A program made the translations under genes and the position numbers. This document shows positions 1 through 8,788 of a stretch of 64,000 nt of DNA, piece by piece. Position 1 is the first letter of the stretch. Every line of letters begins with the position of its first letter. The stretch is from an uncultured Victivallales bacterium. GTDB lineage: Bacteria; Verrucomicrobiota; Lentisphaeria; Victivallales; UBA1829. The DNA lies in contig CALXRL010000019.1 in assembly GCA_944390735.1 (NCBI GenBank), forward strand, positions 53,279 to 117,278. The letters run 5' to 3'. A model generated the notes under the pieces. That model was not told the DNA's origin. It did no database searches and saw only the letters and a program-made list of their open reading frames with translations.

Positions 1-1747
1 TCTGCGGAGGAGTCGCATCAAATGTGAGCCAGCCCTTGTCGTCGAAGAAGAGCTGGGTCCATGCGTGTGCGTGATACTCGTAGACGTCGAAGGCGTTGGT
101 GAGAGTGTTGTAATTTCCCGGGGAGAAGCCGGTTGCGATGCGGGCCGGGATTCCGGCGAGACGCGCCATGACGGCCAGAGTGGTGGCAAAATATTCGCAG
201 TGTCCCTCTTTCAGATCGAAGAGGAAGAAATCCGCCAGTTCCCGTCCGGCGGGCGGTTTTTCCGCATGGAGTTTGTAGGCGTACTTGCTACGGAGGTAGT
301 CGCGCAGAGCGACGGCTTTTTCGTAAGGAGACTCCTTCCCCTGCGTGATCTCTTTGACAAGATCGGATAAGCGTCTGGAGATTTGTTTGCGGGGAAGCTG
401 AAGATAGTGTCTGGCCGGCGTTCGTTCGATCCAGTAAACGGTTTTCCGTTTGTCCTTCGGATTGACTTCCTGCTGCTCCTGCGGCAGAAAGAGACGGATG
501 GAAACTTTGTATTTGAAGGGAAGACGCGGATACTGGCGGCCGTAGAGTTCGGCATTGAAAAAGGTGCCCTGAAAAATCCGGACGTTCTCGGCATTTTCCG
601 AAGCGTTGTACATGACCGGCCGATACGGGGCGTAGAGCTTCGGGGAGATCCATTTGTGAATGGTGTAGCTGGCCTCGAAATCATGGAACGGCGGAAGACG
701 GAGCTGGGGCGGAAATTTGCGGAGCGATCCGTTTTTCAGCTGCGGGGAGACGGTCCAGGAGGTCCCGTTGTAACGATCGTAGAGCTGAGCCAGATGATAG
801 AGTTTCAGCGGCATTTTGACGGAAAAGACGAGATCCTCTCCCTGGGCGCCCCCGGAGCCGTTGCCTTCCGCTTTCGAAGGGGTTTTGGAGTTTTTGACAT
901 TCATCGGTTTCCCGGAGGTGTCGAGTGTGTCCGGTTTGGTGCTGTGCCGGATGTAGACGGGAGCTTTGGCGTCGAGTTTGACATTGTCTCCCCGGAGCCA
1001 TTTCTGCATGCTGGGCGGAGTGAAGGCGTCCTTGTCGGTGAGAAAGGAGACCTCGAAAGCTCCCTTGGTTTTGGTCGGCAGGGTCGGAAGCAGGCTGAAA
1101 ACCACGAAGAAAACGAGGGTCGCCAGAAGAAGATGGCAGACAAAGAAGAACCAGGTCTGGCGGAAACGGAACTCCGGCATCCGGATGTCGGGATCGCCCG
1201 AGAGATTCACCGGCCGGTTGTAATACAGAATCGTCAGAATCAGCACGATGGCTCCGCTCAGAAGCAGCAGATAGAGTATGCGCGGCAGAAGCGCTCCGTA
1301 GATCATCAGAAAGAGACTGACCAGAAAAAGATAGCCATAGTCGCGGTTCCTCCGTCCCATCAGGAAGGTGGTGGCTGCTATGCCGATCAGTTCGATTGCG
1401 GTTTTGTCCACCGTGACGCCGGTCTTGATGCGGTAGAAGGTCCATGCCAGTGCAAAGATCACGATGCAGAGCTGGAGAATAAACCGGCCGGTAAACCCGA
1501 ATTTCGCATACGGAATATAGGCGGGAATGGCAAGCGGAACAATCATCGCCAGAATCAGAATCGTGATGAACGGGTGGCAATGCTGCCAGAGCACCGCCAC
1601 CATGGCAACGGCGAAAAGCAGGGTGTAGACCCAGTGAAGGGGGCCGCGTTCCGGGACCTTCCGCAGATGGGAGGTGTCGACAATTTTCGTTCTGGCGTTT
1701 TCGCGCCAGTCCGCGACAAACTGTCTGATGCGTTGGAAAAGTTTCAT
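1..1747 (-). CDS. Transglutaminase-like membrane protein (TgpA/DUF3488 type), C-terminus outside window
   Basis: Membrane protein with an extracytoplasmic transglutaminase-like domain, read on the minus strand from ATG at 1747 to the window edge (about 582 residues visible, C-terminus missing). The N-terminal part has a run of hydrophobic segments (FAVAMVAVL, ILILAMIVPLAIPAYI, LFLVSLFLMIYG and others), as in DUF3488/TgpA proteins. The catalytic triad of the transglutaminase core is visible: Cys517 in GHCEYF, the His in YHAHAW and the Asp in FDATPP. The ATG overlaps the TGA of the upstream DUF58 gene by one base (TGATG), so the two are probably translationally coupled. MoxR, DUF58 and TgpA form a widespread bacterial gene trio, often proposed to assist folding or processing of envelope proteins. 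The exact substrate cannot be read from the sequence. Confidence 0.9.
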   Translation of the reverse strand, partial: MKLFQRIRQFVADWRENARTKIVDTSHLRKVPERGPLHWVYTLLFAVAMVAVLWQHCHPFITILILAMIVPLAIPAYIPYAKFGFTGRFILQLCIVIFALAWTFYRIKTGVTVDKTAIELIGIAATTFLMGRRNRDYGYLFLVSLFLMIYGALLPRILYLLLLSGAIVLILTILYYNRPVNLSGDPDIRMPEFRFRQTWFFFVCHLLLATLVFFVVFSLLPTLPTKTKGAFEVSFLTDKDAFTPPSMQKWLRGDNVKLDAKAPVYIRHSTKPDTLDTSGKPMNVKNSKTPSKAEGNGSGGAQGEDLVFSVKMPLKLYHLAQLYDRYNGTSWTVSPQLKNGSLRKFPPQLRLPPFHDFEASYTIHKWISPKLYAPYRPVMYNASENAENVRIFQGTFFNAELYGRQYPRLPFKYKVSIRLFLPQEQQEVNPKDKRKTVYWIERTPARHYLQLPRKQISRRLSDLVKEITQGKESPYEKAVALRDYLRSKYAYKLHAEKPPAGRELADFFLFDLKEGHCEYFATTLAVMARLAGIPARIATGFSPGNYNTLTNAFDVYEYHAHAWTQLFFDDKGWLTFDATPPQ

Positions 1748-2973
1748 CAATTCAGCACATCCTCGATTCTGGTTCTGCAGGAGAGAACGACTGGCACGTT
1801 CTGGCGGGTCCTGTCGATTTTGATCTTGGCCGGAGTCAGCACGAGCGGCGTTTCCGCGTCGACATACGGAAAGTTGATCTTCGGCGCGTAGAGCCAGTGG
1901 ATATGCACATGATGATCGGTCAGCAGATCCAGCTCCTCGACCAGTTCCGGCGTGTACGACATGGAGAGCACATACAGAACCGTTCCCGGCTCCATGGTTT
2001 CCAGAGCATTGGACAGCAGCGTTTCAAATTTGGTTCCCGTCGGCCGCAGTTCGGTGAGGAGCGACTGGATCCTGCGTTTCACTCCGGTGGCGTCGCCGTG
2101 AATATCGGCGATCTGTTTGTCGCTGATGCTGGTGAAGAAGCTCAGGAAGCAGTAGATGCTGCTCAGGTAGTGGGTGATCGTCGCGGCAATGCTGATCAGA
2201 AATTCAAAGTTGCTGTTGTATTCGTCGATGCCGATGTCCGGCGCGTGGGTGTCCAGAACAATGGCGACGCGGTCGACGGTGCTGGCCTCCATTTCCATGA
2301 CCATGAGGTGCTGTTTGGCCGCGGTGGATTTCCAGTGCACAAAGCGCATTTCATCGCCATGACGGTAGGGCCGGATGCCGAAGAAGTCGCTGCCGAGTCC
2401 GGCGATTCCGAGGGGTCTTCCGTCGTGACCGGGCATGACCTTCCGGTTCTGGCGGAGGGAAAGCGAGGGAATTTCCACGGTTCGCGGCGCAACGAGAATG
2501 TCTCCGGGCAGCTGGAAAATCCGGGTCTTGCGGAAGATCCCGGCCGGATCGCCTCCGTAGACGGCAATCCGGTTCAGGGAAAAGTGTCCGCGGTGGATCA
2601 GCCGGACGCCCCGGGCGATCATGAGACTCTCTTTCGGACGCAGCGGTCGAACCGCGACATTCAGTTTTCCTCCGGGGAAGATCTCCGATTTTTCGGAAAT
2701 CACCACCCCCTGCCGGAAAAAACGGCTGCGGTTTGTGATCCGCAACGGCAGCGTGGTTTTTGTTCCGCAGGTTGTATCCATCATGGTTTCCCGGGTCAGT
2801 TCGATTCCGTACAGCGAGAACTGCGCCATCAGAAAACTGGAGACGGCAATGGCGGTCAGCAGCGCGGCAACCAGCGCCGTCGCCAGTCCGACATTGACAT
2901 AGGCGACCGCTAGACTGATGACCGCCGCAAGGACAAACAATCCTCCGTGTACCGTCGGAAGAGCAATCCTCAT
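1747..2973 (-). CDS. DUF58 domain-containing membrane-anchored protein
   Basis: 408-residue protein with two hydrophobic segments in the first 50 residues (LFVLAAVISLAVAYVNVGLATALVAALLTAIAV region), followed by a cytoplasmic DUF58 core. The family signature FFGIRPYRHGDEMRFVHWKSTA is intact, and a VWA-like segment with IVLDTHAPD follows it. The start overlaps the stop of the FHA-MoxR gene by 4 nt (ATGA) and its own stop overlaps the transglutaminase start, so all three are one translational unit. DUF58 proteins accompany MoxR ATPases and are thought to be their partners or clients. The molecular function is not established. Confidence 0.9.
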   Translation of the reverse strand: MRIALPTVHGGLFVLAAVISLAVAYVNVGLATALVAALLTAIAVSSFLMAQFSLYGIELTRETMMDTTCGTKTTLPLRITNRSRFFRQGVVISEKSEIFPGGKLNVAVRPLRPKESLMIARGVRLIHRGHFSLNRIAVYGGDPAGIFRKTRIFQLPGDILVAPRTVEIPSLSLRQNRKVMPGHDGRPLGIAGLGSDFFGIRPYRHGDEMRFVHWKSTAAKQHLMVMEMEASTVDRVAIVLDTHAPDIGIDEYNSNFEFLISIAATITHYLSSIYCFLSFFTSISDKQIADIHGDATGVKRRIQSLLTELRPTGTKFETLLSNALETMEPGTVLYVLSMSYTPELVEELDLLTDHHVHIHWLYAPKINFPYVDAETPLVLTPAKIKIDRTRQNVPVVLSCRTRIEDVLN

Positions 2974-4301
2974 GGAGCGACTTCCTCATTCTCCAGTTTG
3001 ATGGACTCCACAATCGAACGCAGAACGTTGTCGACCGATTTCCATTCCGCCTGATGACGCAGTTTCAGAGTCAGTCTGTGACTCAGAACCGTGCAGAGAA
3101 TGTCGCGCACGTCCTTCGGCGTAACAAAATCGCGTCCTTCATACGCCGCCAGACTTTGGCAGCAGTGCATCAGCGCAAGCGAGGCCCTTGGAGAACAGCC
3201 GTTCGTCAGGGCCGGATGCCGCCGCGTCGCATTGGAGATGTCGATGATGTAGTTCTTCACCTGCGTGGAGACCCGGACCGTGCGCACCAGCGCCTGACAG
3301 TGAACCACGTCCGTTCCCTTGATGACATAGGAAATCGCACTCAGCGGATGACTGGTCATCTGGGAATTCAGAATCTCCAGTTCGTCCTCCGGTTTCGGAT
3401 AGCCGATGCGGATCTGCATCATGAAACGGTCCAGCTGCGGTTCGGGCAGGGGATAGGTTCGGTGATAATCCTGGGAGTTCTGCGTGGCAATGACGAAGAA
3501 GGGTTTCGGCAGCACATGGCCCTTGCCGTCGATCGTCACCATGGACTCCGACATGCACTCCAGAAGACTCGACTGCGTCCGCGGAGTGGTCCGGTTGATC
3601 TCATCGGCCAGAATGATGTTGCCGAAGATCGGTCCCGGCATGAATTTGAAGGTCTGGTTCTTCTCATCGTAGACGTTCATTCCGGTGATGTCGGACGGCA
3701 GCATGTCCGGTGTGAACTGGATTCGCCGGTACTGCGCCTGAAGCGATTTCGCAAGCGCCTGCGCCAGAATGCTTTTCCCGACGCCCGGAACATCTTCGAT
3801 CAGCAGATGACCGTCCGCGAACAGACAGACGATCACGTCGCGGATGACCTCCGGTTTTCCCTTGAAGACCCGAGCAATGTTCTGTTCCAGGTGTTTGACC
3901 ACCTGTCGCAGAAAGTCGAAGGTGTAGCCGGAACTTTCGGCCGGATTTTTTTCTTCGCTTCCCGGCTCCTGCACCAGACCCGGATTGTCCGGATCGTTCA
4001 GCACAATCATGACGCTGCCGATCTGAATGAGATCCATGTGCTTGATGTGTTTTGACGTGATCGGCGAGGAGTTGACGAACGTGCCGTTGGCACTGCCCAG
4101 ATCCGTGACCACGAGTCCCCCCGAATCTTCCGTGATGCGGAGGTGATGGCGCGATACGTTCCGGTCGTTGATGACGATATCACAGTCGGAGTCGCGCCCT
4201 ATGACGAGTTCCGGTTTCCGGATGGCGATTTCGCGGACGACTCCGTAGCCTTCCTGAATGGTGAGTGTCGGCGGATTCTGGTAACGTGCCGTATTGCTCA
4301 T
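2970..4301 (-). CDS. FHA domain - MoxR AAA+ ATPase fusion
   Basis: 443-residue fusion. Residues about 10-90 form an FHA phosphothreonine-binding domain (signature GRDSDCDIVINDRNVSRHHLRI, then GSANGTFVN). From about residue 120 it is a MoxR-type AAA+ ATPase with Walker A GVGKSILAQ, the family motif QFTPDMLPSDITGMNVYDE, Walker B ILADEINR and the following TPRTQSSLLE. Start: the frame opens at 4340, but ATG 4301 has a purine-rich AGGAGAAAGGG upstream and the first does not, so 4301 is preferred. It is the first gene of a MoxR-DUF58-TgpA operon with 4-nt and 1-nt overlaps. MoxR ATPases act as chaperones for protein assembly. Direct fusion to FHA suggests recruitment by a Ser/Thr-phosphorylated partner (inference). 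Confidence 0.9.
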   Translation of the reverse strand: MSNTARYQNPPTLTIQEGYGVVREIAIRKPELVIGRDSDCDIVINDRNVSRHHLRITEDSGGLVVTDLGSANGTFVNSSPITSKHIKHMDLIQIGSVMIVLNDPDNPGLVQEPGSEEKNPAESSGYTFDFLRQVVKHLEQNIARVFKGKPEVIRDVIVCLFADGHLLIEDVPGVGKSILAQALAKSLQAQYRRIQFTPDMLPSDITGMNVYDEKNQTFKFMPGPIFGNIILADEINRTTPRTQSSLLECMSESMVTIDGKGHVLPKPFFVIATQNSQDYHRTYPLPEPQLDRFMMQIRIGYPKPEDELEILNSQMTSHPLSAISYVIKGTDVVHCQALVRTVRVSTQVKNYIIDISNATRRHPALTNGCSPRASLALMHCCQSLAAYEGRDFVTPKDVRDILCTVLSHRLTLKLRHQAEWKSVDNVLRSIVESIKLENEEVAP

Positions 4302-4360
4302 GGCAACCCTTTCTCCTGTCTCTCTTGAAGCTGGTGTCATAACTTTTTTTCAATTAGGGA

Positions 4361-4388
4361 ACTATAAACAGAAATCCCTGTTTTTCAA
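4361..4388 (-). promoter_or_regulatory. Sigma70-like promoter of the FHA-MoxR operon
   Basis: On the minus strand, -35 TTGAAA (4388-4383), 16-nt spacer and -10 TATAGT (4366-4361). The start point is expected near 4354, leaving a leader of about 50 nt before ATG 4301. An A/T-rich stretch upstream (about 4390-4430) could act as an UP element. The 4341-4505 gap holds no gene. Confidence 0.6.
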
Positions 4389-4505
4389 GCAGAGGAGCGA
4401 CACTTTTTTCAAGAAAATTAAGGAAAATTAACTGTCGGACACTCCATCGGATGGTTTTCCCGCTGCTCTTTCCCGGATGCGGAGGGAAGAGTTGTTCAAA
4501 TGCGG

Positions 4506-7500
4506 TCAGTGTCGGGCGTTTCCGCGTTTCACCTTTTCCGTGAGGAGCTGAATCAGCGTGTAGAAAACCGGAATCAGAAGGGTGCCGAAGAGAACCGAGA
4601 TCAGCATGCCGCCGAAGACCGCCGTTCCCAGGGAGCGGCGGCTGACCGCTCCCGCCCCTTCCGCCACCACCAGCGGAAAGGTGCCGAGCAGAAAGGAGAC
4701 CGCCGTCATCAGGACGGCCCGGAAGCGGAGCTGCGCCGCCTGGCCCGCCGCTTCGCGCACCGAAAGCCCCTGTTCATGCTTTTCCTTTGCAAATTCCACA
4801 ATCAGAATCGCCGTTTTGCAGGCTATGCCGAACAGCAGAACGAAGCCCACCTGCGTGTAGATGTTGTTCGTGATGGAAAGCGCCAGCAGGGAGACCAGCG
4901 CGCCGGCAAGCGCAATCGGAACGGAAAGAAGAACCGAAAGCGGAATCATCCAGCTCTCATACTGCGAAACCAGGAAAAGATAGATGAAGATCAGCGCCAG
5001 GGCGAAAATGAGCATAGTCTGGCCGGAGGAGAGTTTTTCCTGATAGGACATGTCGGTCCAGTCGAAGGTCATTCCGAAGGGCAGGGTCCGTTCCGCGATG
5101 CGTTCCATTTCGTTCATGGCCTCGCCGGTGCTGACTCCGGGGGCGGGAGAACCCGTAATCGTCGCCGCGGAGTACATGTTGTAACGGGAAAGATACTGCG
5201 GGACAAATTTGTTTTCAATGGCGGTGAAGGCTCCCAGCGGAACCATTTCCCCGGATGCGCTTTTGATGTGGAGATTCGGAATGTCGTCCACTCCGTCGCG
5301 GTATTTCGACTGCGCCTGCACCTCGACTTTGAAATTTTTCCCGAAGCGGTTGAAGTCGTTGATGTACCGGTAGCCGAAAAGCGACTGAAGCGCCGAGTTG
5401 ATTTCCGAAAGCGGAACCTCCATTTTCAAAGCCTTTTCCCGGTCGATTGCCAGATAAAGCTGCGGCAGAGTGGCGCGGAAGGTCGAGAAGACCGCCTGAA
5501 GTTTCGGGGACTTGTTCGCTTCGGCGACGATCGCGTTGACCGCCGACTGGAGACGCTGCGGATCGCTTCCCGTGCGATCCTCCAGCACAAACGAGAAGCC
5601 TCCCGTGGAGCCGATTCCGGGAACGCTCGGCAGATTGAACGGAATCACCGCCGCCTCGGGAATGGCCCCCAGTTTCCCGTAGAGATGTTTGACGATTTCA
5701 AACTGATGCTGTTCCGCCGACCGCCGCTCCTTCCACGGCTTCAGAATGGCAACGGCGAATCCGCAGTTGGAGGCCGCCACGCCGTTGATGATGTTGTAGC
5801 CGGATGCGGAGAAGACATCGGAGATGCCGTCGCTTTCCTCCAGAATCTTCTGGACTTTTTCCATGACTTCATTCGTCCGGTTCAGCGATGCCGCGTCGGG
5901 CAGCTGGAGATTGACGAAGAACGCTCCCTGGTCCTCGTCCGGAATGAATCCCGTCGGAAGGACGCCGTAAAGCCACCAGAGCGACGCCGCAAGACAGACG
6001 TAGAGCAGAGTTGTGACCGTCACTTTGCGCAGCAGCGCCCGGACAATGGCGGTGTAGCCGCCGGTCAGCTTCTCAAAGGCCAGATTGAACCAGCGGAAGA
6101 GAACAAACTTGCGACGGGTTCTGTCCACAGGTTTCAGAAGAAGCGCGCTCAGAGCCGGACTCAGGGTCAGCGCATTGATCATGGAGATGAAAACGCTGAC
6201 GGCAATGGTCAGTCCGAACTGCCGGTACATCACGCCAGTGATCCCGCTCATGAAGCAGATCGGGAGGAACATGGCCAGCAGCACGGAGGTTGTGGCAATG
6301 ATCGGCGAGGTCACCTGCTGCATGGATTTGACGGCCGCCTCCTTCGGGGAGAGTCCCTCTTCCTCCATGATGCGGCTCACGTTTTCGATCACGACGATGG
6401 CGTCGTCCACGACGATTCCGATCGCGAGGATCAGTCCGAACAGCGTGATCAGATTGATGGAAAAGCCCATGACATACATTGCCGCAAAGGTTCCCACCAG
6501 CGACACCGGGATGGCGATGGTCGGCACCAGCGTGGCGCGCCAGTCCTGCAGAAAGAGAAAGGTGACCAGCACCACAAGGAGAACCGCCTCGATCAGCGTG
6601 ACCACCACTTCCTCGATGGAGGAGGAGATGAATTTTGTCGTATCGTACTGAATTCCGTATTCCAGATCTTCCGGGAAGACGGTCTTTTTCAGATAGGCCA
6701 GTTTTTCCTGACACTCCCGTGCGATCTGAATGCCGTTGGCGTCGTTGAGCTGATAGACGGCGAGCAGTGCGCCGGGTTTGCCGTTGACCCGGGCGTCGCT
6801 GGCGTAGCTTTCCGCGCCCATTTCAACTTTGGCGACGTTCCGGATCCGGACCTGGGATCCGTCTTTTTCCGCCCGGATCACGATGTCGCCGAACTCTTCG
6901 GGCGTGGAGAGGCGGCCCTGCGTGCTGATGGAAAGACGCATCGGAGCCTTGCTGTCGTTCGGAGCGTCTCCGATGGCTCCGGCGGAGATCTGGATGTTCT
7001 GAGTGGAAATCGCCTGAATCACCTCATCCGTGCTGATGTTCAGCGCGGCCAGACGGTCGGGATCCAGCCAGATGCGCATGGAGTATTTGCGCTCTCCGAA
7101 CTGAGTCACATCGCCGACGCCCGGAATCCGGGCGATTTCGTCTTTGATGTAGTTCGACATGAAGTTGCTCAGATAGAGCGCGTCGTGCGTCCCTTTCGGG
7201 GAGGTCAGGGAGATGATGAGCAGCATGTTCGCCGATTTCTCCTTGACGATCACTCCCTGCTGCTTGACATCCGACGGCAGCTGTGCTTCCGCCCAGTTGA
7301 CGCGGTTCTGCACATTGACCGTATTGGAATCCCCGTCCGTTCCGATATCGAATGTGACGTTGATGACGGCGGAACCGCTGTCCGTTGCGGTCGAACTCAT
7401 GTAAAGCATCCGTTTGACGCCGTTGAGCTGGGCCTCGATCGGCTGGATCACGGTGTTCTGAACGGTGGCCGCGTCGGCTCCGGGATAGTTCGCGGAAATC

Positions 7501-7634
7501 TGCACCAGCGACGGAGTCATATTCGGGTACTGGGCCACCGGGAGCGTCAGAATCGCGATCCCTCCCGTGAGAAGAAACAGCAGGGAAATGACGATGGCAA
7601 AGCGGGGATGTTCAATGAAAAAACGGCTGATCAT
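4506..7634 (-). CDS. RND efflux pump permease, HAE1 (AcrB/MexB-like)
   Basis: 1042-residue inner-membrane proton-driven drug exporter, close to the family length of about 1050. The N-terminal first helix is followed by the porter domain (PVAQYPNMTPSLVQI). A second helical bundle carries the proton-relay motif GIVVDDAIVVIEN, with paired Asp residues in TM4, after LFLQDWRATLVPTIAIPVSL. The two halves repeat the same layout, ending in FGIACKTAILIVEFAKE and a hydrophobic tail. It overlaps the upstream adaptor gene by 4 nt. No outer-membrane TolC-type gene follows, so the pump must borrow one encoded elsewhere. Substrates cannot be assigned. Confidence 0.93.
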   Translation of the reverse strand: MISRFFIEHPRFAIVISLLFLLTGGIAILTLPVAQYPNMTPSLVQISANYPGADAATVQNTVIQPIEAQLNGVKRMLYMSSTATDSGSAVINVTFDIGTDGDSNTVNVQNRVNWAEAQLPSDVKQQGVIVKEKSANMLLIISLTSPKGTHDALYLSNFMSNYIKDEIARIPGVGDVTQFGERKYSMRIWLDPDRLAALNISTDEVIQAISTQNIQISAGAIGDAPNDSKAPMRLSISTQGRLSTPEEFGDIVIRAEKDGSQVRIRNVAKVEMGAESYASDARVNGKPGALLAVYQLNDANGIQIARECQEKLAYLKKTVFPEDLEYGIQYDTTKFISSSIEEVVVTLIEAVLLVVLVTFLFLQDWRATLVPTIAIPVSLVGTFAAMYVMGFSINLITLFGLILAIGIVVDDAIVVIENVSRIMEEEGLSPKEAAVKSMQQVTSPIIATTSVLLAMFLPICFMSGITGVMYRQFGLTIAVSVFISMINALTLSPALSALLLKPVDRTRRKFVLFRWFNLAFEKLTGGYTAIVRALLRKVTVTTLLYVCLAASLWWLYGVLPTGFIPDEDQGAFFVNLQLPDAASLNRTNEVMEKVQKILEESDGISDVFSASGYNIINGVAASNCGFAVAILKPWKERRSAEQHQFEIVKHLYGKLGAIPEAAVIPFNLPSVPGIGSTGGFSFVLEDRTGSDPQRLQSAVNAIVAEANKSPKLQAVFSTFRATLPQLYLAIDREKALKMEVPLSEINSALQSLFGYRYINDFNRFGKNFKVEVQAQSKYRDGVDDIPNLHIKSASGEMVPLGAFTAIENKFVPQYLSRYNMYSAATITGSPAPGVSTGEAMNEMERIAERTLPFGMTFDWTDMSYQEKLSSGQTMLIFALALIFIYLFLVSQYESWMIPLSVLLSVPIALAGALVSLLALSITNNIYTQVGFVLLFGIACKTAILIVEFAKEKHEQGLSVREAAGQAAQLRFRAVLMTAVSFLLGTFPLVVAEGAGAVSRRSLGTAVFGGMLISVLFGTLLIPVFYTLIQLLTEKVKRGNARH

Positions 7635-8758
7635 CGGATCGCTCCGGGGTCGGCGGTTTGTCTGCGGGGCGTGACTTTGACTCCCTGCTGAACCTTGGAG
7701 ACGCCTTCCACGATCACGGATTCCCGCTCCCGCACTCCGGAGGTGATGAAGAGCGTTCCATCCTGCCGATGACCTTGAATGCTGCGGCGCTCCACCGTGT
7801 TGTTCCCGTTGACGACGTAGACGTAATCGCCGGACATGTCGCTCTGGAGCGCCGCCAGCGGCACGCTGACCGTCTGCTTCGGCGCCGCGGTCGGGATCCG
7901 CACCTTGACATACATGCCGGGGATGAGTTCGTAGTCGGGATTGTCGAAGACCGCGCGCAGGTGGAAGGTGCCGGTGGATTCATTGACGCGGTTGTCCATG
8001 GAGTCGATTCTTCCGGTGCGCTTGTATTTCCGGCCGTCCTGGAAATAGAGTTCGACGGGGACGTTCCGGTAGTTGTTCTTCCGGTTTTCGCGGTTGCTCA
8101 TGATTTCGAGCATGTCCAGTTCGTTCAGGCGGAAGTCGACCTTGACGGGGCCGGAACGGAGAAGGGTGGCCAGTCTGCCGCTTTCCGGTCCCACCAGATT
8201 CCCGACGCTGAAGGTCCGGAAGCTGATTCTGCCATCGAACGGCGCCAGAATTTTTGTGTAGCTGAGATTCAGATTCGCCTGTTTGAGTTTGGCTTCGGCG
8301 GCTTTGACCATGGCGTCGGCCTGGAGCTTTTCCGATTCGGCCGATTCAAAATTCCTTCTGGCGGTGGCTTCTTTGGAGAGCAGCGTTTTGTAGCGCTGAT
8401 AATCCTCTCCGGCTTTTTTCTGTCTGGCCCGGGCCTGCATCAGTTCGGCTTCGGCGGCCTGGACGGCCGCTTCATACGAATCGGGTTCGATCTGGAAAAG
8501 CAGTTGTCCTTTCCGGACCAGCTGTCCTTCCTGAAAGTTGCACTTCTGCAGAAATCCCTGCACGCGGGCAACCAGATCCACGGAATCATACGGCTGAACA
8601 TGACTGATGGATGGGGTGAAAGCCTGATAGACCGCTTTCATGGCGCTCCGCACCGTGACGGACGGTGCGGAGCGTTCCGGGGTCTTTTCTTCCCGACAGC
8701 CGGAGATCAGGAGAACTGCTCCAGCGGTCACTGCAAGGATCGGAATTGCATTTCTCAT
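7631..8758 (-). CDS. RND periplasmic adaptor (membrane fusion lipoprotein)
   Basis: 375-residue AcrA-like adaptor. A short signal with lipobox LISGC (Cys about 21) predicts an acylated periplasmic lipoprotein. A lipoyl/barrel-sandwich half (VARVQGFLQKCNFQEGQLVRKG) and a coiled-coil hairpin rich in Ala/Glu/Gln (about 85-150) precede the second barrel half (KILAPFDGRISFRTFSVGNLV) and the membrane-proximal domain. SD CAGGAG lies 6 nt before ATG. Its stop overlaps the permease start by 4 nt. It lies 30 nt downstream of the DUF1015 gene on the same strand, so the three may share a transcript. Confidence 0.92.
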   Translation of the reverse strand: MRNAIPILAVTAGAVLLISGCREEKTPERSAPSVTVRSAMKAVYQAFTPSISHVQPYDSVDLVARVQGFLQKCNFQEGQLVRKGQLLFQIEPDSYEAAVQAAEAELMQARARQKKAGEDYQRYKTLLSKEATARRNFESAESEKLQADAMVKAAEAKLKQANLNLSYTKILAPFDGRISFRTFSVGNLVGPESGRLATLLRSGPVKVDFRLNELDMLEIMSNRENRKNNYRNVPVELYFQDGRKYKRTGRIDSMDNRVNESTGTFHLRAVFDNPDYELIPGMYVKVRIPTAAPKQTVSVPLAALQSDMSGDYVYVVNGNNTVERRSIQGHRQDGTLFITSGVRERESVIVEGVSKVQQGVKVTPRRQTADPGAIR

Positions 8759-8788
8759 TGCGTCTCCTGCTGAGGATTTGAAAGATAT

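Noticed and set aside
4500..7691. 1063-residue open frame on the plus strand opposite the RND permease.
   Set aside because: Antisense shadow of a strongly conserved RND gene; composition is Arg/His/Gly-rich without known motifs.
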